NCBI RefSeq assembly: GCF_002585305.1 | Contig: NZ_NUNF01000013.1 | Location: 1-64,000, forward strand | DNA from: Bacillus sp. AFS037270 | GTDB lineage: Bacteria; Bacillota; Bacilli; Bacillales_B; DSM-18226 | Reading direction: 5' to 3' | DNA length: 64,000 nt | Shown: piece by piece, positions 11,118 to 21,356 of the stretch | Position numbering within the stretch: the stretch's first letter is position 1 | Layout: the number at the start of each line of letters is the position of its first letter | The notes under the pieces: generated by a model | What the model saw: only the letters and a program-made list of their open reading frames with translations | The model's database searches: none | What the model was told of the DNA's origin: nothing | Translations under genes and position numbers: made by a program

Positions 11118-13427
11118 TTAGTTTTCAATTGTTTGAGCCTGAGGCGCATTGTTTAATGTCTCATTCAGCTGATGGATAAGACTAGTAAGCATATCTTCCG
11201 TTAATTTTTCTGGATTAAATGCAGCCATGGCACGTAACGGCATAAATCTCATCATTGCCTGGAACATTTCAAAAGCATCTGAGTCTTCCGCCATATTAGC
11301 AAATGGGCTTCCTTCATTTGCTTTAGCAAGGGTTTCTTGAACAATTGGAGCAAGAACTGGATTGGCCATCAGGTCCCCTATTGTCGTGTTCCGATGGACT
11401 AGTTTATTAACCGTAACACTCGAGTTGACTTGTAATGTACCTTTTAAAATCATTTCTGCTGAAGACTTGCCGACAAGAACCTCGAACAACCCACTCTCAA
11501 CATGCCAATCTTGAAGATCCACATTGTAATAAGCAAAAGCTCTTTTATCCAAGGTGAAACTTACTTTTTTCTCTTCGCCTGGTTGTAAATCAACCTTTAC
11601 AAAGCCCTTTAATTCCTTTTCAGGTCGAATAACAGTACTTTCGACATCACGAACATAAAGCTGAACAATTTCCTTTCCAGCCCTCCCACCTGTATTTTTA
11701 ACTGTAGCTGTCACTTCAACTGTTTCATTATCTAAAATGGATTCCTTGTTAATTAATAGATTGGAATATTCAAAGCTTGTATAACTCAGACCATAACCGA
11801 ATGGAAATAACGGTTCAATCGCTTTGGCATCGTAATAGCGGTACCCTACAAAAAGCCCTTCCTTATATTCTACCTTGTCCCCTTCCCCTGGGAAGTTAAG
11901 ATAGGAAGGATTATGACGCAGCTCTTTTGGGAATGTTTCAGCCAATTTTCCACTTGGATTCTCATCACCAAATAATAAATCGGCTATCGCACCTCCTAGC
12001 GCCTGACCTCCCAAGTATCCTTCAAGGAGGCCCTTTACTTTACCAAGCCAAGGCATTTCAACTGGTGCACCATTGCTTAAGACGACCACTATATTAGGCT
12101 GTACCTCTGCTACCGCTTCAATAAGAATGCGATGATTGTCAGGAATTCTTAAATGCTCTCTGTCATAACCTTCCGATTCATAACGATCTGGAAGACCAAC
12201 AAATAAAACAGCAGCATCCGCATGGACCGCTTTTTCCTTTGCTTCTGAAATTAATTGATCATCCGTAAGATCATTTTTTAAATGATATCCTTTTGCATAA
12301 ACTACGTTGGCATTTCCTGCAGTTTTTTCTATTTCCTCACAGATATTATCCAGCTTGGTCGGCTTGATATGGGAACTTCCGCCGCCCTGATACCTTGGGT
12401 TAACAGCAAACTCACCGATAACGGCAATGGTTCCGTCCTTTTTTAACGGAAGAATACGATCTTCATTTTTCAGTAAAACCATACTTTCCCTCGCAACTTC
12501 TCTAGCAAGCTGGTGATGTTCCTCTTTATCATAAACAGCGTTTTCTTTTTTGTTACCCACTGCCTTAAAGATAATTTTTAATAATCGTTCAACGGTTTTG
12601 TCCAGGGTTTGTTCCGAAAGTTTACCGCTCTTTACTGCTTCAACAATTTTTCTATCTCCTAATCCATTACTTGAAGGCATTTCTAAATCTAATCCGGCTT
12701 CTAATCCCTTTGCCCGTTCATTGACTGCACCCCAATCTGAAACGACAAACCCATCAAAGCCCCATTCATCCTTTAAAATATCGGTTAATAAGGTTTTATT
12801 TTCTGAAGCATATTCCCCATTTACTTTGTTATAGGAACACATAACAGTCCATGGTTCAGCTTTCTTAACGGCATTCTCAAAACTAGCAAGATATATTTCT
12901 CTTAACGTCCGTTCATCAACGATTGCATCCACCGACATTCGTCGATGTTCCTGATTGTTGGCAGCAAAATGTTTAAGTGATGTACCTACACCCTGGCTTT
13001 GAACACCTTTAATGTGGTTTGCCGCTAATTCCGAAGATAGATAGGGATCCTCGGAAAAATATTCAAAATTCCTGCCACATAATGGTGAACGCTTGATATT
13101 CGCACCAGGTCCAAGAAGAACAGCGACGTCCTCAGCCTGACACTCTTCACCTAAGGCAGCACCAACCTTATTAATTAGAGAACGATTCCATGTACTTGCA
13201 AGTCCAACAGCAGAGGGGAAACAGGTTGCTGGCACACTATCATAAATCCCCAGGTGATCAGCACTTTGCTGCTGTTTGCGCAGGCCATGCGGGCCATCTG
13301 TAACCATAATGGATGGTATGCCTAATCTTTCAATTCCTTTAAGCTGCCAGAAGTTTAGCCCGGAGCAAAGACTTGCCTTTTCTTCAATTGTCATTTGTTC
13401 AATTAATTTTTTAATATTTCTTTTCAT
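11118..13427 (-). CDS. GH3 beta-glucosidase-type enzyme with extra C-terminal helical module
   Basis: This retaining exo-beta-glycosidase has 769 residues. In order: GH3 N-terminal barrel (about 10-300) with [10 protein letters not shown], substrate-binding KHFAANNQE (152-160) and nucleophile Asp231 in FVVSDWG; GH3 C-terminal alpha/beta domain (about 315-550); fibronectin III-like domain (about 585-665, [21 protein letters not shown]). Residues 680-769 add a helical tail ([19 protein letters not shown]) that resembles the ends of two other enzymes in this window. There is no signal peptide, so the enzyme is cytoplasmic. GAGGAGG lies eight bases before the ATG. The exact sugar (glucose, xylose or arabinopyranose) is not decided by the sequence. 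Confidence 0.92.
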   Translation of the reverse strand: MKRNIKKLIEQMTIEEKASLCSGLNFWQLKGIERLGIPSIMVTDGPHGLRKQQQSADHLGIYDSVPATCFPSAVGLASTWNRSLINKVGAALGEECQAEDVAVLLGPGANIKRSPLCGRNFEYFSEDPYLSSELAANHIKGVQSQGVGTSLKHFAANNQEHRRMSVDAIVDERTLREIYLASFENAVKKAEPWTVMCSYNKVNGEYASENKTLLTDILKDEWGFDGFVVSDWGAVNERAKGLEAGLDLEMPSSNGLGDRKIVEAVKSGKLSEQTLDKTVERLLKIIFKAVGNKKENAVYDKEEHHQLAREVARESMVLLKNEDRILPLKKDGTIAVIGEFAVNPRYQGGGSSHIKPTKLDNICEEIEKTAGNANVVYAKGYHLKNDLTDDQLISEAKEKAVHADAAVLFVGLPDRYESEGYDREHLRIPDNHRILIEAVAEVQPNIVVVLSNGAPVEMPWLGKVKGLLEGYLGGQALGGAIADLLFGDENPSGKLAETFPKELRHNPSYLNFPGEGDKVEYKEGLFVGYRYYDAKAIEPLFPFGYGLSYTSFEYSNLLINKESILDNETVEVTATVKNTGGRAGKEIVQLYVRDVESTVIRPEKELKGFVKVDLQPGEEKKVSFTLDKRAFAYYNVDLQDWHVESGLFEVLVGKSSAEMILKGTLQVNSSVTVNKLVHRNTTIGDLMANPVLAPIVQETLAKANEGSPFANMAEDSDAFEMFQAMMRFMPLRAMAAFNPEKLTEDMLTSLIHQLNETLNNAPQAQTIEN

Positions 13428-13648
13428 TCAACAGTCCTCCTCATTACTATTTCATAGTCTATTGACGTACAAGAACTAGTTTTTTATTTAACTGCTCTAG
13501 TTTTTGTGAAGATGCTAATGGTGTGAACTTTTCAAAAATCTGTAGGAACATCCAGATTATTCCCTTCTTGCCCCCACAGAGCGGATTTTCCACATGAATG
13601 TTCTTAAATTACTAAATTTGTTTTAATAGCTTCACTTTACTGATAGGA

Positions 13649-14938
13649 TCAACAATTCTGGACTGTTATTTGTTTTGACTGCAACGCCAACCATTGGAGT
13701 AGAGTTACCTCTGTTCCGTTTTCTTTTACCGGAGAACCATCGTAGTCCAGTACGCAATCGTCTTTTAGCATGTAGATCCAGGTGCCATGGCCGAAAAATT
13801 CAAAGGGGTTTCCTTCATCATCCTTAAAAATACCTGAGGTATCTACGACCTTATCAAAATATGATAAATGAACATTAGGAGCACCAGCTTTGAATAGACG
13901 CTCATATGTTGGAATCACAGTGATTTCAGGTTTTACTATTACATCATTTTTTGCATGTGTGAACCAGATAGGAGTATTCTTGATATCTTGAATATTTTGT
14001 TCCGTAATGACCTCGTCATAGAGAGCTTCGCATACAGGATATGCTGCTGCGAAGAAATCGGGGTAATCGATTATCATTCGCATGGTCATAAACCCCCCGT
14101 TAGAACAGCCACCGATATAGATACGATTCGTATCTATGTTTGAATGTAAATTAATAAACTCATCAATGAGCGCTTTTAGTGCCTTCACGTACATTGAATT
14201 TCCGCTCTTAGTGTACTCACCGCTGCCGTCATCCATCCACATGGTGGGTACTTGGGGAGCAAGGACATAAGCGCCCCCGAATATTCTTTGTACTTTTTCA
14301 CTTGACAGGTTTACTACATTATTTCCGGTATAAGCGACCGTCGTGTCATATCCTCCTTCGCCTGCACCATGCAGCCAGATGATTAAGGGATGTTTATCTC
14401 TGCTTATATTTGGTGAAAAACAGCCAAAACTGAGGGGCATCTCAGCATATGATGACTCACTGTTTACCCAGCCTTTGACCTGCTCCATGTTACCGCCGCC
14501 GAAATGATCATAGACAAGTCCTGAAATGGAATCAGTATTGGTTTGTATTTCTTTCACCTGTGTTATGCGAAAATCGCAGAAAACATAGACATTATGTTCC
14601 TGCATAAACGCAATTTCCGAGTTCAAACGGTAGATCGCCTCACATTCAAGTTCCAGCGTGGCGTGACTGCCTATTTCGGTTTTGTTCCCTTCACTGTCTG
14701 ATGTATACGCATTTGTCACACGACAATAGCCTTTTGACGGATAAAGTTCTACCGAATTCCAATCTTTTCTGAGTTGTATCACTTCGCCCGTTTTTTTACT
14801 TCGTCTCTCGACATAAACGTTGAATGTATCTTCAGATAGTGCCTCTGATTTAATAGATTGGGAAAGTGGAAGAATGATTTTGGTTATATAAGGGCCATAG
14901 TCAGTAACCTCTGTCACAGTCATGTAAGAACGATTCAT
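13649..14938 (-). CDS. alpha/beta-hydrolase esterase with N-terminal Ig-like domain
   Basis: The C-terminal half is an alpha/beta hydrolase: oxyanion motif WLHGAGEGG (188-196), nucleophile Ser279 in GGCSNGG, an aspartate in THAKNDVIVKPE and a late histidine in FEFFGHGTW. The first 130 or so residues look like a beta-sandwich, as known for Thermotoga EstA-type esterases. Such enzymes remove acyl groups such as acetyl or feruloyl from carbohydrates. No signal peptide is seen. The gene lies 17 bp after the DUF5060-type hydrolase with a good AGGAG site, so the two are cotranscribed and probably work on one esterified oligosaccharide. The 221 bp between it and the GH3 gene hold no recognised element. 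Confidence 0.8.
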   Translation of the reverse strand: MNRSYMTVTEVTDYGPYITKIILPLSQSIKSEALSEDTFNVYVERRSKKTGEVIQLRKDWNSVELYPSKGYCRVTNAYTSDSEGNKTEIGSHATLELECEAIYRLNSEIAFMQEHNVYVFCDFRITQVKEIQTNTDSISGLVYDHFGGGNMEQVKGWVNSESSYAEMPLSFGCFSPNISRDKHPLIIWLHGAGEGGYDTTVAYTGNNVVNLSSEKVQRIFGGAYVLAPQVPTMWMDDGSGEYTKSGNSMYVKALKALIDEFINLHSNIDTNRIYIGGCSNGGFMTMRMIIDYPDFFAAAYPVCEALYDEVITEQNIQDIKNTPIWFTHAKNDVIVKPEITVIPTYERLFKAGAPNVHLSYFDKVVDTSGIFKDDEGNPFEFFGHGTWIYMLKDDCVLDYDGSPVKENGTEVTLLQWLALQSKQITVQNC

Positions 14939-14955
14939 TTTTACCTCTCCTTTTG

Positions 14956-16704
14956 TTATATTTTAGTCATCCTGACAGCCATATACTGTTTACCAGGAAG
15001 TTCTATTCTAAATTTCCCTTCATAAACATCTTCGAGTTCATTAATCGTCATATCCCAGGTATCAATTACGTCCACTTTATACTGAATGCCAGGTTTCATC
15101 CGGTACTCTCTGAAACTAGGTCGATTAAAGCCATAATAATATAAATAAAATTTGTCAGGAATTCCCGCAGAAGGTGCATCCCAAGCGGTCTCTAATGGAT
15201 TCAATCCCTCTTGCGGCCCCTCTTCCATTATCCGCCTCAAGAAACCAATTCGCTTTGGACTGTCTCCATGTAACTGTCCACCTTTGGACCACCATAAAAT
15301 ATCTTCTGGATGGAGATACGTTTCGCCATGTCCAACATAACCACCTCTGACTGCACCTTCCCAAAACCTGCGTACCATTTCTTCCCCAGTGATATTTCCC
15401 CATCCTTGGTCAATATCTCCCTCATAGGCACATTCGTCGATCACGATTGGTTTATTCCACTGTTTTCTCCAGTCGTCCGTATTTTCCGATGTTTTATATA
15501 CATCAATTCGTTGAACACTACAGTGTGTAATCCAAGGCCGTGAATAATCATAGAATCCCCAACAGTTATGAATAGAAATAAGGTGATGGTGAGGGTCATT
15601 TTCCGTTATAATCTGAGCGAATCGCTCCCAATCCTCTATTTCTTTAGCCCACATTAAGTCATATTCATTTGCTAATGACCACCAAAGATTGCGATAAGCT
15701 GAAAGACGAGCGGAGAGGTATCTCAAATAGCGATCATCTTCCGCCTTTTTCATTTCTGCAAATCCCCACCTGTCATAGGCGTGGTACAGGATCAGATCGG
15801 CTTCAATTCCTAGATTGCCAAGATCTGCGATCCTTTGTTCTAAGTGCTGAAAAAACTTTGGATTAAAACGTGTAAAGTCCCATCCTTCCTCAAGAGAACC
15901 TTCAAAAGGATAGAATAAAGGCTCATTAGAGTTAAATTGATAGGATTTAGGAAACACACACATTCGTATTTTATTAAATGGTGAAGCCTGTAATGTATTC
16001 AATGTTTGTTGAATTAATTTTTCCTCTTGGTGAACCCATGCATAACAAGTGGTTCCTACTGGAACGTATGGTGTTCCATCCTCATACGAAAAATGAAATG
16101 TATTTTTTACCCGGACAGGACCATGGTTTTCCTTAGAGGGACTTTCACAAGTAAACTCACCTTCAATACCGGTCAGTGACCGTGCATTGCTCGTTGTTTT
16201 AAATGTCCAGCTTCCTTCAATACCCGGCATAAATCTGATCCGATAGATACCCTCCCCGTCATAGAATCCAAGAGTCTTATAGCGTTTCTCTCCATTACAG
16301 ATAAATTCTGCTTCCAAAGTGACGTCTGTAAAAGGGTTGCCGTGAGCTGGGCCATGAAGTTCCACCTCAAATACGGACCATTTCTCTACTTCTTTAGGTA
16401 TAGACACTTTGGCCGATCCCAAAATTGCTGACTCAGATTCATAATTAGACGCCGGTGCAAAGTAACCAGTCTCTTCTTCTAACTCTTCTATAGCAGCCAA
16501 CTCTGAATACAGTTTTTCTTCAATATCCTTTTGACGTAAAGACTCAGGCAGCCGCGAAATTAGTTGTTCCAACGTATTTAATTTAACAAACATAATCGGG
16601 AATTCAGTAGGTTCCAATAATTGTGGCACATATTTTAGCAAAACTGCTTTGGCATTTTTATTTGCCAGGATCTTACCCATTTTCATTTTTGGTGAATAAC
16701 TCAT
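14956..16704 (-). CDS. DUF5060/DUF4038-type clan A glycoside hydrolase with N-terminal helical module
   Basis: Residues about 105-195 are a DUF5060 beta-sandwich (VFEVELHGPAHGNPFTDV), 200-470 an apiosidase-like (DUF4038) TIM barrel, and the end a DUF5605-like beta domain. Candidate catalytic residues are Glu347 in WWSLANEYD (acid/base) and Glu424 in IVIDECAYEGD (nucleophile). The first 75 residues form a separate helical module (MGKILANKNAKAVLLKYVP) like the C-terminal tails of the GH3 at 11118 and the GH78 at 38203. Substrate is unknown; relatives act on branched pectin or apiose side chains. There is no signal peptide. It starts the operon with the esterase that follows. Confidence 0.82.
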   Translation of the reverse strand: MSYSPKMKMGKILANKNAKAVLLKYVPQLLEPTEFPIMFVKLNTLEQLISRLPESLRQKDIEEKLYSELAAIEELEEETGYFAPASNYESESAILGSAKVSIPKEVEKWSVFEVELHGPAHGNPFTDVTLEAEFICNGEKRYKTLGFYDGEGIYRIRFMPGIEGSWTFKTTSNARSLTGIEGEFTCESPSKENHGPVRVKNTFHFSYEDGTPYVPVGTTCYAWVHQEEKLIQQTLNTLQASPFNKIRMCVFPKSYQFNSNEPLFYPFEGSLEEGWDFTRFNPKFFQHLEQRIADLGNLGIEADLILYHAYDRWGFAEMKKAEDDRYLRYLSARLSAYRNLWWSLANEYDLMWAKEIEDWERFAQIITENDPHHHLISIHNCWGFYDYSRPWITHCSVQRIDVYKTSENTDDWRKQWNKPIVIDECAYEGDIDQGWGNITGEEMVRRFWEGAVRGGYVGHGETYLHPEDILWWSKGGQLHGDSPKRIGFLRRIMEEGPQEGLNPLETAWDAPSAGIPDKFYLYYYGFNRPSFREYRMKPGIQYKVDVIDTWDMTINELEDVYEGKFRIELPGKQYMAVRMTKI

Positions 16705-16779
16705 TTCAAGTGTTATCCCCTTTCTCTAAGAGATTTTTAGACTTTATTAGGAAAAGATATGTAAAATATGCTTATTAAT

Positions 16780-16812
16780 ATAAAAGAGAACTATCTCTTC
16801 AGCTCTCTTTTA
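16780..16812 (-). terminator. terminator after the yesL-like gene
   Basis: ATAAAAGAGA pairs with TCTCTTTTAT around a short loop, 15 bp past the yesL-like stop; it should end the ABC permease operon. Confidence 0.7.
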
Positions 16813-16827
16813 TTGTCTCTCATGGAA

Positions 16828-17475
16828 TTAATACGCTTCTGTTCTGGTCTTTTTTTCCGAGAAGTCCGCGGCTTTATTCATTTTTACAAAAACATAATTA
16901 CTTAGCCACATAAGTAAAAATGCTATAATACTACCGCTAAAAAACGGGAGGACTCCGGGTATTTTAATAAAGATGAAACAGAGGAACCCAGTCAAAGTAG
17001 CCATACTAAAGGTTGGGATTGGATTTATGGTCATTAAAACAAATGAATTTTTAATTCCCTCTTTCAAGCGAACATCAAAATGAACCAACACCGGAAAAAT
17101 ATATAATAGAGTAAGTAAAAATAAGATTATGATAATAACATTGGGGACATAAAGTAATTTGAATGTCGGTACCGTGGTTGCCTCGACTATTCTTATGTTT
17201 GAGTACATGAAAAAACAAGATAGGCCGATTATGAGTCCTAATAGGTTCCCTTTAACAAATTCTTTTTTATAAGTGAACCAAAACGTTTTAAATACTGGAA
17301 TATCAGTCTGCTTCAATACCCATTTACGTACCACCGTGAACATAGCCAGTGTGGCCGGAAAAAAACCAAAAACAACAAAACCAAGCAAGGTAAATGAAAT
17401 CCAAAGAACATTCACATAAGCAAACCTTAGGATCCACTCCGAAATACTATAAAATCCCCGCATAAAACCTATCAT
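16828..17475 (-). CDS. YesL/DUF624 family membrane protein
   Basis: This 215-residue protein has about five hydrophobic segments and matches the DUF624 (YesL) family, commonly found beside CUT1 ABC sugar importers and YesM/YesN systems in Bacillaceae and Paenibacillaceae. Typical features are the start with FYSISEWILRFAYVNVLWISFTLLG and FFPATLAMFTVVRKW. The biochemical role of the family is not known. It is the last gene of the permease operon, 116 bp after the second permease, and is followed by a terminator. GGGGG precedes the ATG by ten bases. Confidence 0.85.
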   Translation of the reverse strand: MIGFMRGFYSISEWILRFAYVNVLWISFTLLGFVVFGFFPATLAMFTVVRKWVLKQTDIPVFKTFWFTYKKEFVKGNLLGLIIGLSCFFMYSNIRIVEATTVPTFKLLYVPNVIIIILFLLTLLYIFPVLVHFDVRLKEGIKNSFVLMTINPIPTFSMATLTGFLCFIFIKIPGVLPFFSGSIIAFLLMWLSNYVFVKMNKAADFSEKKTRTEAY

Positions 17476-17591
17476 TTAACATTTCCCCCTTGCCTGTTTC
17501 TCCTGTTTTTGATTCCTTATCTCGATACCGTGATAATACTGGAGGACTATCGATATTCAACCAGCCCTCCATTTTTTATAGAGTGATATAC

Positions 17592-18479
17592 TTATCCTTT
17601 AACTGAGCCTAAAGCAATTCCTTTTACCAAGTACTTTTGGAAAAATGGATAAGCGATGAGTATCGGCAGGATACCGATTACCGCAATCGCCATCCTTACA
17701 GCTGTAGTAGGAACTTGTGCAGCCGCCGTACTTGTGTTAGAACCTAAATTGCTTGTCGCTAAGAATTGAATATCCGACAACATCCTGTTCAAGATGTTTT
17801 GAATACTAAATAATGAAGGTTCTGTAATATAGACAAGTCCGTTGAACCAGTCATTCCAATAAATAATGGTTTGTAGTAGGCCAATTGTAGCCAGGATTGG
17901 GAGGGAAAGCGGCAGAATGATCGAAAAGAATGTTCTAAATTCACCTGCACCATCCATCCGTGCTGATTCGATTACTGGCTCCGGTATCGAAGTCATAAAG
18001 AATGTTCTCATTAATAAAACGTTAAATCCGTTCATGAGTAACCCTGGAACGATTAATGCCCAGATTGTATTTTTGATATCGAACACCTGCGTATAGACAA
18101 GATACGTTGGAACAAGTCCGCCGTTAAACAATAGGGTAAAGAAAACGATGAAAGCAAACACATTTTTGAAAGGTAAATCACGTCGTGAAAGACCGTAAGC
18201 CAAAAACGATGTCATTACCAAACTTACAAAAGTTCCAAATACCGTTACAAATACCGTAATACCATAAGCCCGTAAAATACTTGAAGAATTAGCGAATAGA
18301 TAATCATAGGCCGCAAAACTTACTTCCTTCGGGATAAAGGAATACCCTTCCTTCAGAATGGATGCTTCATCACTCAGGGAAGAAGACAAAAGAATGATAA
18401 AAGGTATGATGCTGCCTGCCGCAAGTATAATTAAAACGATATGTGATACCCATTGTGTAATTCGATCAGATTTATACAT
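17592..18479 (-). CDS. CUT1 ABC transporter permease (LplC/YtcP-like)
   Basis: This inner-membrane permease subunit of a carbohydrate importer has 295 residues and six membrane segments. The cytoplasmic EAA loop (ESARMDGAGEFRTFFSIILPLSLP) that docks the ATPase is intact. The end, KYLVKGIALGSVKG, is the classic C-terminus of this subfamily. It pairs with the permease at 18498, 18 bp upstream. No ATPase gene is present in the window, as is usual for CUT1 importers that borrow an MsmX-type shared ATPase. The GGAGG site is eight bases before the ATG. Confidence 0.94.
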   Translation of the reverse strand: MYKSDRITQWVSHIVLIILAAGSIIPFIILLSSSLSDEASILKEGYSFIPKEVSFAAYDYLFANSSSILRAYGITVFVTVFGTFVSLVMTSFLAYGLSRRDLPFKNVFAFIVFFTLLFNGGLVPTYLVYTQVFDIKNTIWALIVPGLLMNGFNVLLMRTFFMTSIPEPVIESARMDGAGEFRTFFSIILPLSLPILATIGLLQTIIYWNDWFNGLVYITEPSLFSIQNILNRMLSDIQFLATSNLGSNTSTAAAQVPTTAVRMAIAVIGILPILIAYPFFQKYLVKGIALGSVKG

Positions 18480-18497
18480 CCTTTTCCACCTCCAATT

Positions 18498-19475
18498 TTA
18501 AAATAATGCATTGTCTTTACTTTTTCTACGAACGAGATAATTCGATAATAATACAAGTACAAATCCGACAATGGACTGATACAAACCGGCTGCGGCCGAC
18601 ATACCGATATCCCCAAGCTGCATTAAACCCCGATACACATACGTATCAATAACATTGGTGGTATCATAGATAGCACCTGAATTCATTGGTACTTGATAGA
18701 ACAGTCCGAAATCGGAGTAGAAAATGCGGCCGATTGCCAATAAAGTCATCATAATAATAACTGGCATAATGGAAGGAATCGTAATGTGAATAATTTGATG
18801 CCATTTATTCGCTCCATCTAAAGTGGCTGCTTCATAATATTCTTGGTCAATCCCGATAATAGCGGCTAGGTAAATAACACATAAGAACCCTACGCCCTTC
18901 CACATATGGATAAAGGTTAAAATATATGGCCAGTATTTGGCTTCGTTATACCAAGAGATACCATCCAGACCCAGCATTGGTAAAATGGTTTTATTCAAAT
19001 AACCAACATCTTCACTAAGGAAGGCAAAACCCAAATAGCTGACGATAACCATTGAGATTAGGAATGGCAAAAGAATGACACTCTGATAAAAGCTTTTTGC
19101 CAACTTATTTTTTATTTCATTTAGCATAATCGCCACAGCTATCGCAATTGCGGTATTTATGATAATAAAGCCGCCATTATAAAGAATGGTATTGCGAGTA
19201 ATGACAAACGCATCTCGTGTGCTAAACAAGTATTCAAAGTTTTTAAAACCAATCCAATCACTGGCAAAGATCCCTTTAGCATAGTTAATATCTTTAAAAG
19301 CAATGATAAGACCAAACATTGGCAAATAATTATTGATCAATAAGTAAACCAATCCAGGTACCATCATGATAAAAAGTGGTAAAGCCCTTTTTAATCTTAT
19401 CCGCCTGGCATTTACCTTTTTCGCAGGAACCGCTTGGACCCCTGCTTCTAATTCCCTTACTGTCACTTCTGACAT
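18498..19475 (-). CDS. CUT1 ABC transporter permease (LplB/YteP-like)
   Basis: This is the first permease of the importer: 325 residues with an N-terminal cytoplasmic tail and six membrane segments. The EAA loop reads YEAATLDGANKWHQIIHITIPS. LplB-like features are FGLIIAFKDIN and the DWIGFKNFEYLF segment. It is preceded by a cre site and a copy of the 22-bp-spaced operator, and by the terminator of the binding-protein gene, so it has its own promoter while serving the same importer. GGGGG lies before the ATG at 19475. Confidence 0.94.
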   Translation of the reverse strand: MSEVTVRELEAGVQAVPAKKVNARRIRLKRALPLFIMMVPGLVYLLINNYLPMFGLIIAFKDINYAKGIFASDWIGFKNFEYLFSTRDAFVITRNTILYNGGFIIINTAIAIAVAIMLNEIKNKLAKSFYQSVILLPFLISMVIVSYLGFAFLSEDVGYLNKTILPMLGLDGISWYNEAKYWPYILTFIHMWKGVGFLCVIYLAAIIGIDQEYYEAATLDGANKWHQIIHITIPSIMPVIIMMTLLAIGRIFYSDFGLFYQVPMNSGAIYDTTNVIDTYVYRGLMQLGDIGMSAAAGLYQSIVGFVLVLLSNYLVRRKSKDNALF

Positions 19476-19502
19476 CCCTATTCCCCCTTCGTTACGTGAA
19501 AA

Positions 19503-19516
19503 TGTTTGCGCTTACA
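19503..19516 (-). promoter_or_regulatory. cre box before the permease operon
   Basis: On the minus strand TGTAAGCGCAAACA fits TGWAANCGNTNWCA at 11 of 12 defined positions, 28 bp before the permease start. CcpA should repress here during growth on preferred sugars. Confidence 0.7.
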
Positions 19517-19574
19517 AAGAACTATCATTCCAACTTATAATTTTATTTTATAAGACTAGAAACTCTGAAACTAT

Positions 19575-19614
19575 CCAAAATACGACTTCTTATTTTTGTT
19601 TATCCGACTTTTCA
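19575..19614 (-). promoter_or_regulatory. putative YesN-type operator (site C)
   Basis: On the plus strand ATACGACTT and TCCGACTTTT carry CGAC cores 22 bp apart (19583 and 19605), separated by a T-rich linker. Three similar pairs occur before other genes on the same strand. It lies about 100 bp before the permease gene. Confidence 0.6.
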
Positions 19615-19687
19615 GAATATATTTTCAATACTTGGTTCTGGAATAGGTGGAAGCAGAAGAACCGTCCCCATGCTTCTATGCTTCTAT

Positions 19688-19722
19688 AAAAAAAGAGAAC
19701 TAGATCCACTAGCTCTCTTTCT
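19688..19722 (-). terminator. terminator after the binding-protein gene
   Basis: AAAGAGAACTAG (19692-19703) pairs with CTAGCTCTCTTT (19709-19720) with one mismatch, followed by a T run on the minus strand, 8 bp past the stop. Confidence 0.8.
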
Positions 19723-19729
19723 CTGTTCC

Positions 19730-21214
19730 TTATTGCTTTTTCTTCCAAGCTTCGAATTGCTTTTTCTTTTCAGAAATTATTTTATCTAGACCTGCTGCTT
19801 TAAGCTTTTTATTAAACTCTGGTAAGCTCTTCTCTGGGTCCAAAGTGCCCGATTCAATCCCTAATTTATACTGATTAATTACGTTTGTTGAAGCGGCCAT
19901 TTCTGTTTTCACTGGATCTGGGTTAAATGTAAAACCAAACGCAGGAGAGAAAATTGCAGAATTATTATGTTTTTCCATAACTTCCCAGTAATTTGCAGAA
20001 TTTCCTTCCCAAGGGTAGGTTAGGAAATTATTCCCAATCTGCCATTGACCAAACACATATTTGGATTCCTTGACATTATCAGGCAATTTAATAGTACCAT
20101 CAGATTTGACTTGATAATGCTTCCCTTCGATACCATTATCTAATAAATTCATAATATCTTTATCGGTATAGAGTAAATTAATTAATTCCATTGCCTTCTC
20201 CGGATTTTGGCTGTTTCGAGCAATGGACATATTAAAGCCTGTTGCTGCATCCGTATATGAATACACATCCGTCAATTTAACAGATACCATATCATATCCT
20301 GTGATTCCTTTTTCCTGAACATCAAAACCTGGTTTCATGTGATTAAAATATCCAAACCCTTTGCCTGCCTTAACAATATTAGCAGCGACGTCTTGTGAGG
20401 TAGCTGAATTCTTAATAATATAGCCAGCCTGGAACCACTTTCTTGCTAACTTGACAGCATCAACATATTCTGGTTCTTCAAACATATTGACGATTTTTTT
20501 ATCTTTAAAGGATACTACTCCAAGGTTGTCCCCTAGAATATCAAACTTACCACCTGCAATAATAGAAGCAACCGATATGCGTCCTGTGTTTACAACCGGA
20601 GTTAAAGTTGGTTCTTTTTCTTTAACGATTTTAAAAACATTCTCCAAATCAGCAAATGTTTTGACTTGAGAAAGATCGATTTTATATTTATCGACAATAT
20701 CCTTTCTCATGATAAATCCATAATAGGAACCCCAATCACGCATGCTTGGAATACCATACATTTTACCATTCACCTTGTTACCTTCTAAAAGACGTTTAGG
20801 TACGACTTCCAAAATTCCCTTGCCATGTGTTTTAACCAAATCATCTAATGCAAGAAGCTGGCCTTTTGTGGCCTGTGTGCTATAGCCTAAATTGGCTCCG
20901 GTCACGACCAAATCTAGTTTGTCATTCCCTGTAAGCATTAAGTTCGTTTGCTGTTGGTAATTCGCCACATTAATTGGTACTAATTTTACAGTGGCATTAA
21001 TCTTCTTTTTAACGATTTTATTTATTTCATCCTGTACTAATGGCAGATCTTCCATCTCTGTAAAGGTTAAGTATGCCATATTAATTTGATAAGGCTGGCC
21101 CTTTGAGCCTGATCCTTCACTAGTACTACTTTCCTTCGAGCTGCAGCCAGCTAAAACTAAAGCAGCAGACATGACGAACAGTAAAAAACGTGTGAATCTC
21201 TTAAACTGCTTCAT
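19730..21214 (-). CDS. CUT1 extracellular sugar-binding lipoprotein
   Basis: This is the surface binding protein of the importer, 494 residues. The signal peptide ends in the lipobox LVLAGC with lipidated Cys24, followed by a Ser-rich linker. The rest is an LplA/YtcQ-type family 1 binding protein (AYLTFTEMEDLPLVQDEINKI, GIPSMRDWGSYYGFIMRKD). A close paralogue lies at 26434. A perfect cre box and the operator pair lie between it and the response regulator gene upstream. Ligand unknown; the neighbourhood points to plant oligosaccharides. Confidence 0.93.
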   Translation of the reverse strand: MKQFKRFTRFLLFVMSAALVLAGCSSKESSTSEGSGSKGQPYQINMAYLTFTEMEDLPLVQDEINKIVKKKINATVKLVPINVANYQQQTNLMLTGNDKLDLVVTGANLGYSTQATKGQLLALDDLVKTHGKGILEVVPKRLLEGNKVNGKMYGIPSMRDWGSYYGFIMRKDIVDKYKIDLSQVKTFADLENVFKIVKEKEPTLTPVVNTGRISVASIIAGGKFDILGDNLGVVSFKDKKIVNMFEEPEYVDAVKLARKWFQAGYIIKNSATSQDVAANIVKAGKGFGYFNHMKPGFDVQEKGITGYDMVSVKLTDVYSYTDAATGFNMSIARNSQNPEKAMELINLLYTDKDIMNLLDNGIEGKHYQVKSDGTIKLPDNVKESKYVFGQWQIGNNFLTYPWEGNSANYWEVMEKHNNSAIFSPAFGFTFNPDPVKTEMAASTNVINQYKLGIESGTLDPEKSLPEFNKKLKAAGLDKIISEKKKQFEAWKKKQ

Positions 21215-21260
21215 CCTTTTTTCCCCCTTATTATCTAGGTGATTTCATGTTAACCTTATT

Positions 21261-21274
21261 TGAAACCGTTATCA
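21261..21274 (-). promoter_or_regulatory. perfect cre box
   Basis: TGAAACCGTTATCA fits every defined position of TGWAANCGNTNWCA. It lies 47 bp before the binding-protein start codon, in the promoter region, so CcpA control is likely. Confidence 0.85.
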
Positions 21275-21315
21275 TGAATCTATTTTTAGTATAGAGGATG
21301 GGATAAAAAAACACT

Positions 21316-21356
21316 TACTAAAAATACGACTTTTCATTTTTGTTATAACGACTTTT
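21316..21356 (-). promoter_or_regulatory. putative YesN-type operator (site A)
   Basis: Plus-strand AATACGACTT and TAACGACTTTT have their CGAC cores at 21327 and 21349, again 22 bp apart. The second half-site lies inside the last codons of the response regulator gene. A third AAAAGTCG-like element at 21366-21374 lies further inside that gene. Confidence 0.65.

Noticed and set aside
17530..17580. GGAGG/CCTCC hairpin between the second permease and the yesL-like gene
   Set aside because: The T run is on the plus strand, where no gene ends, and the stem is short.
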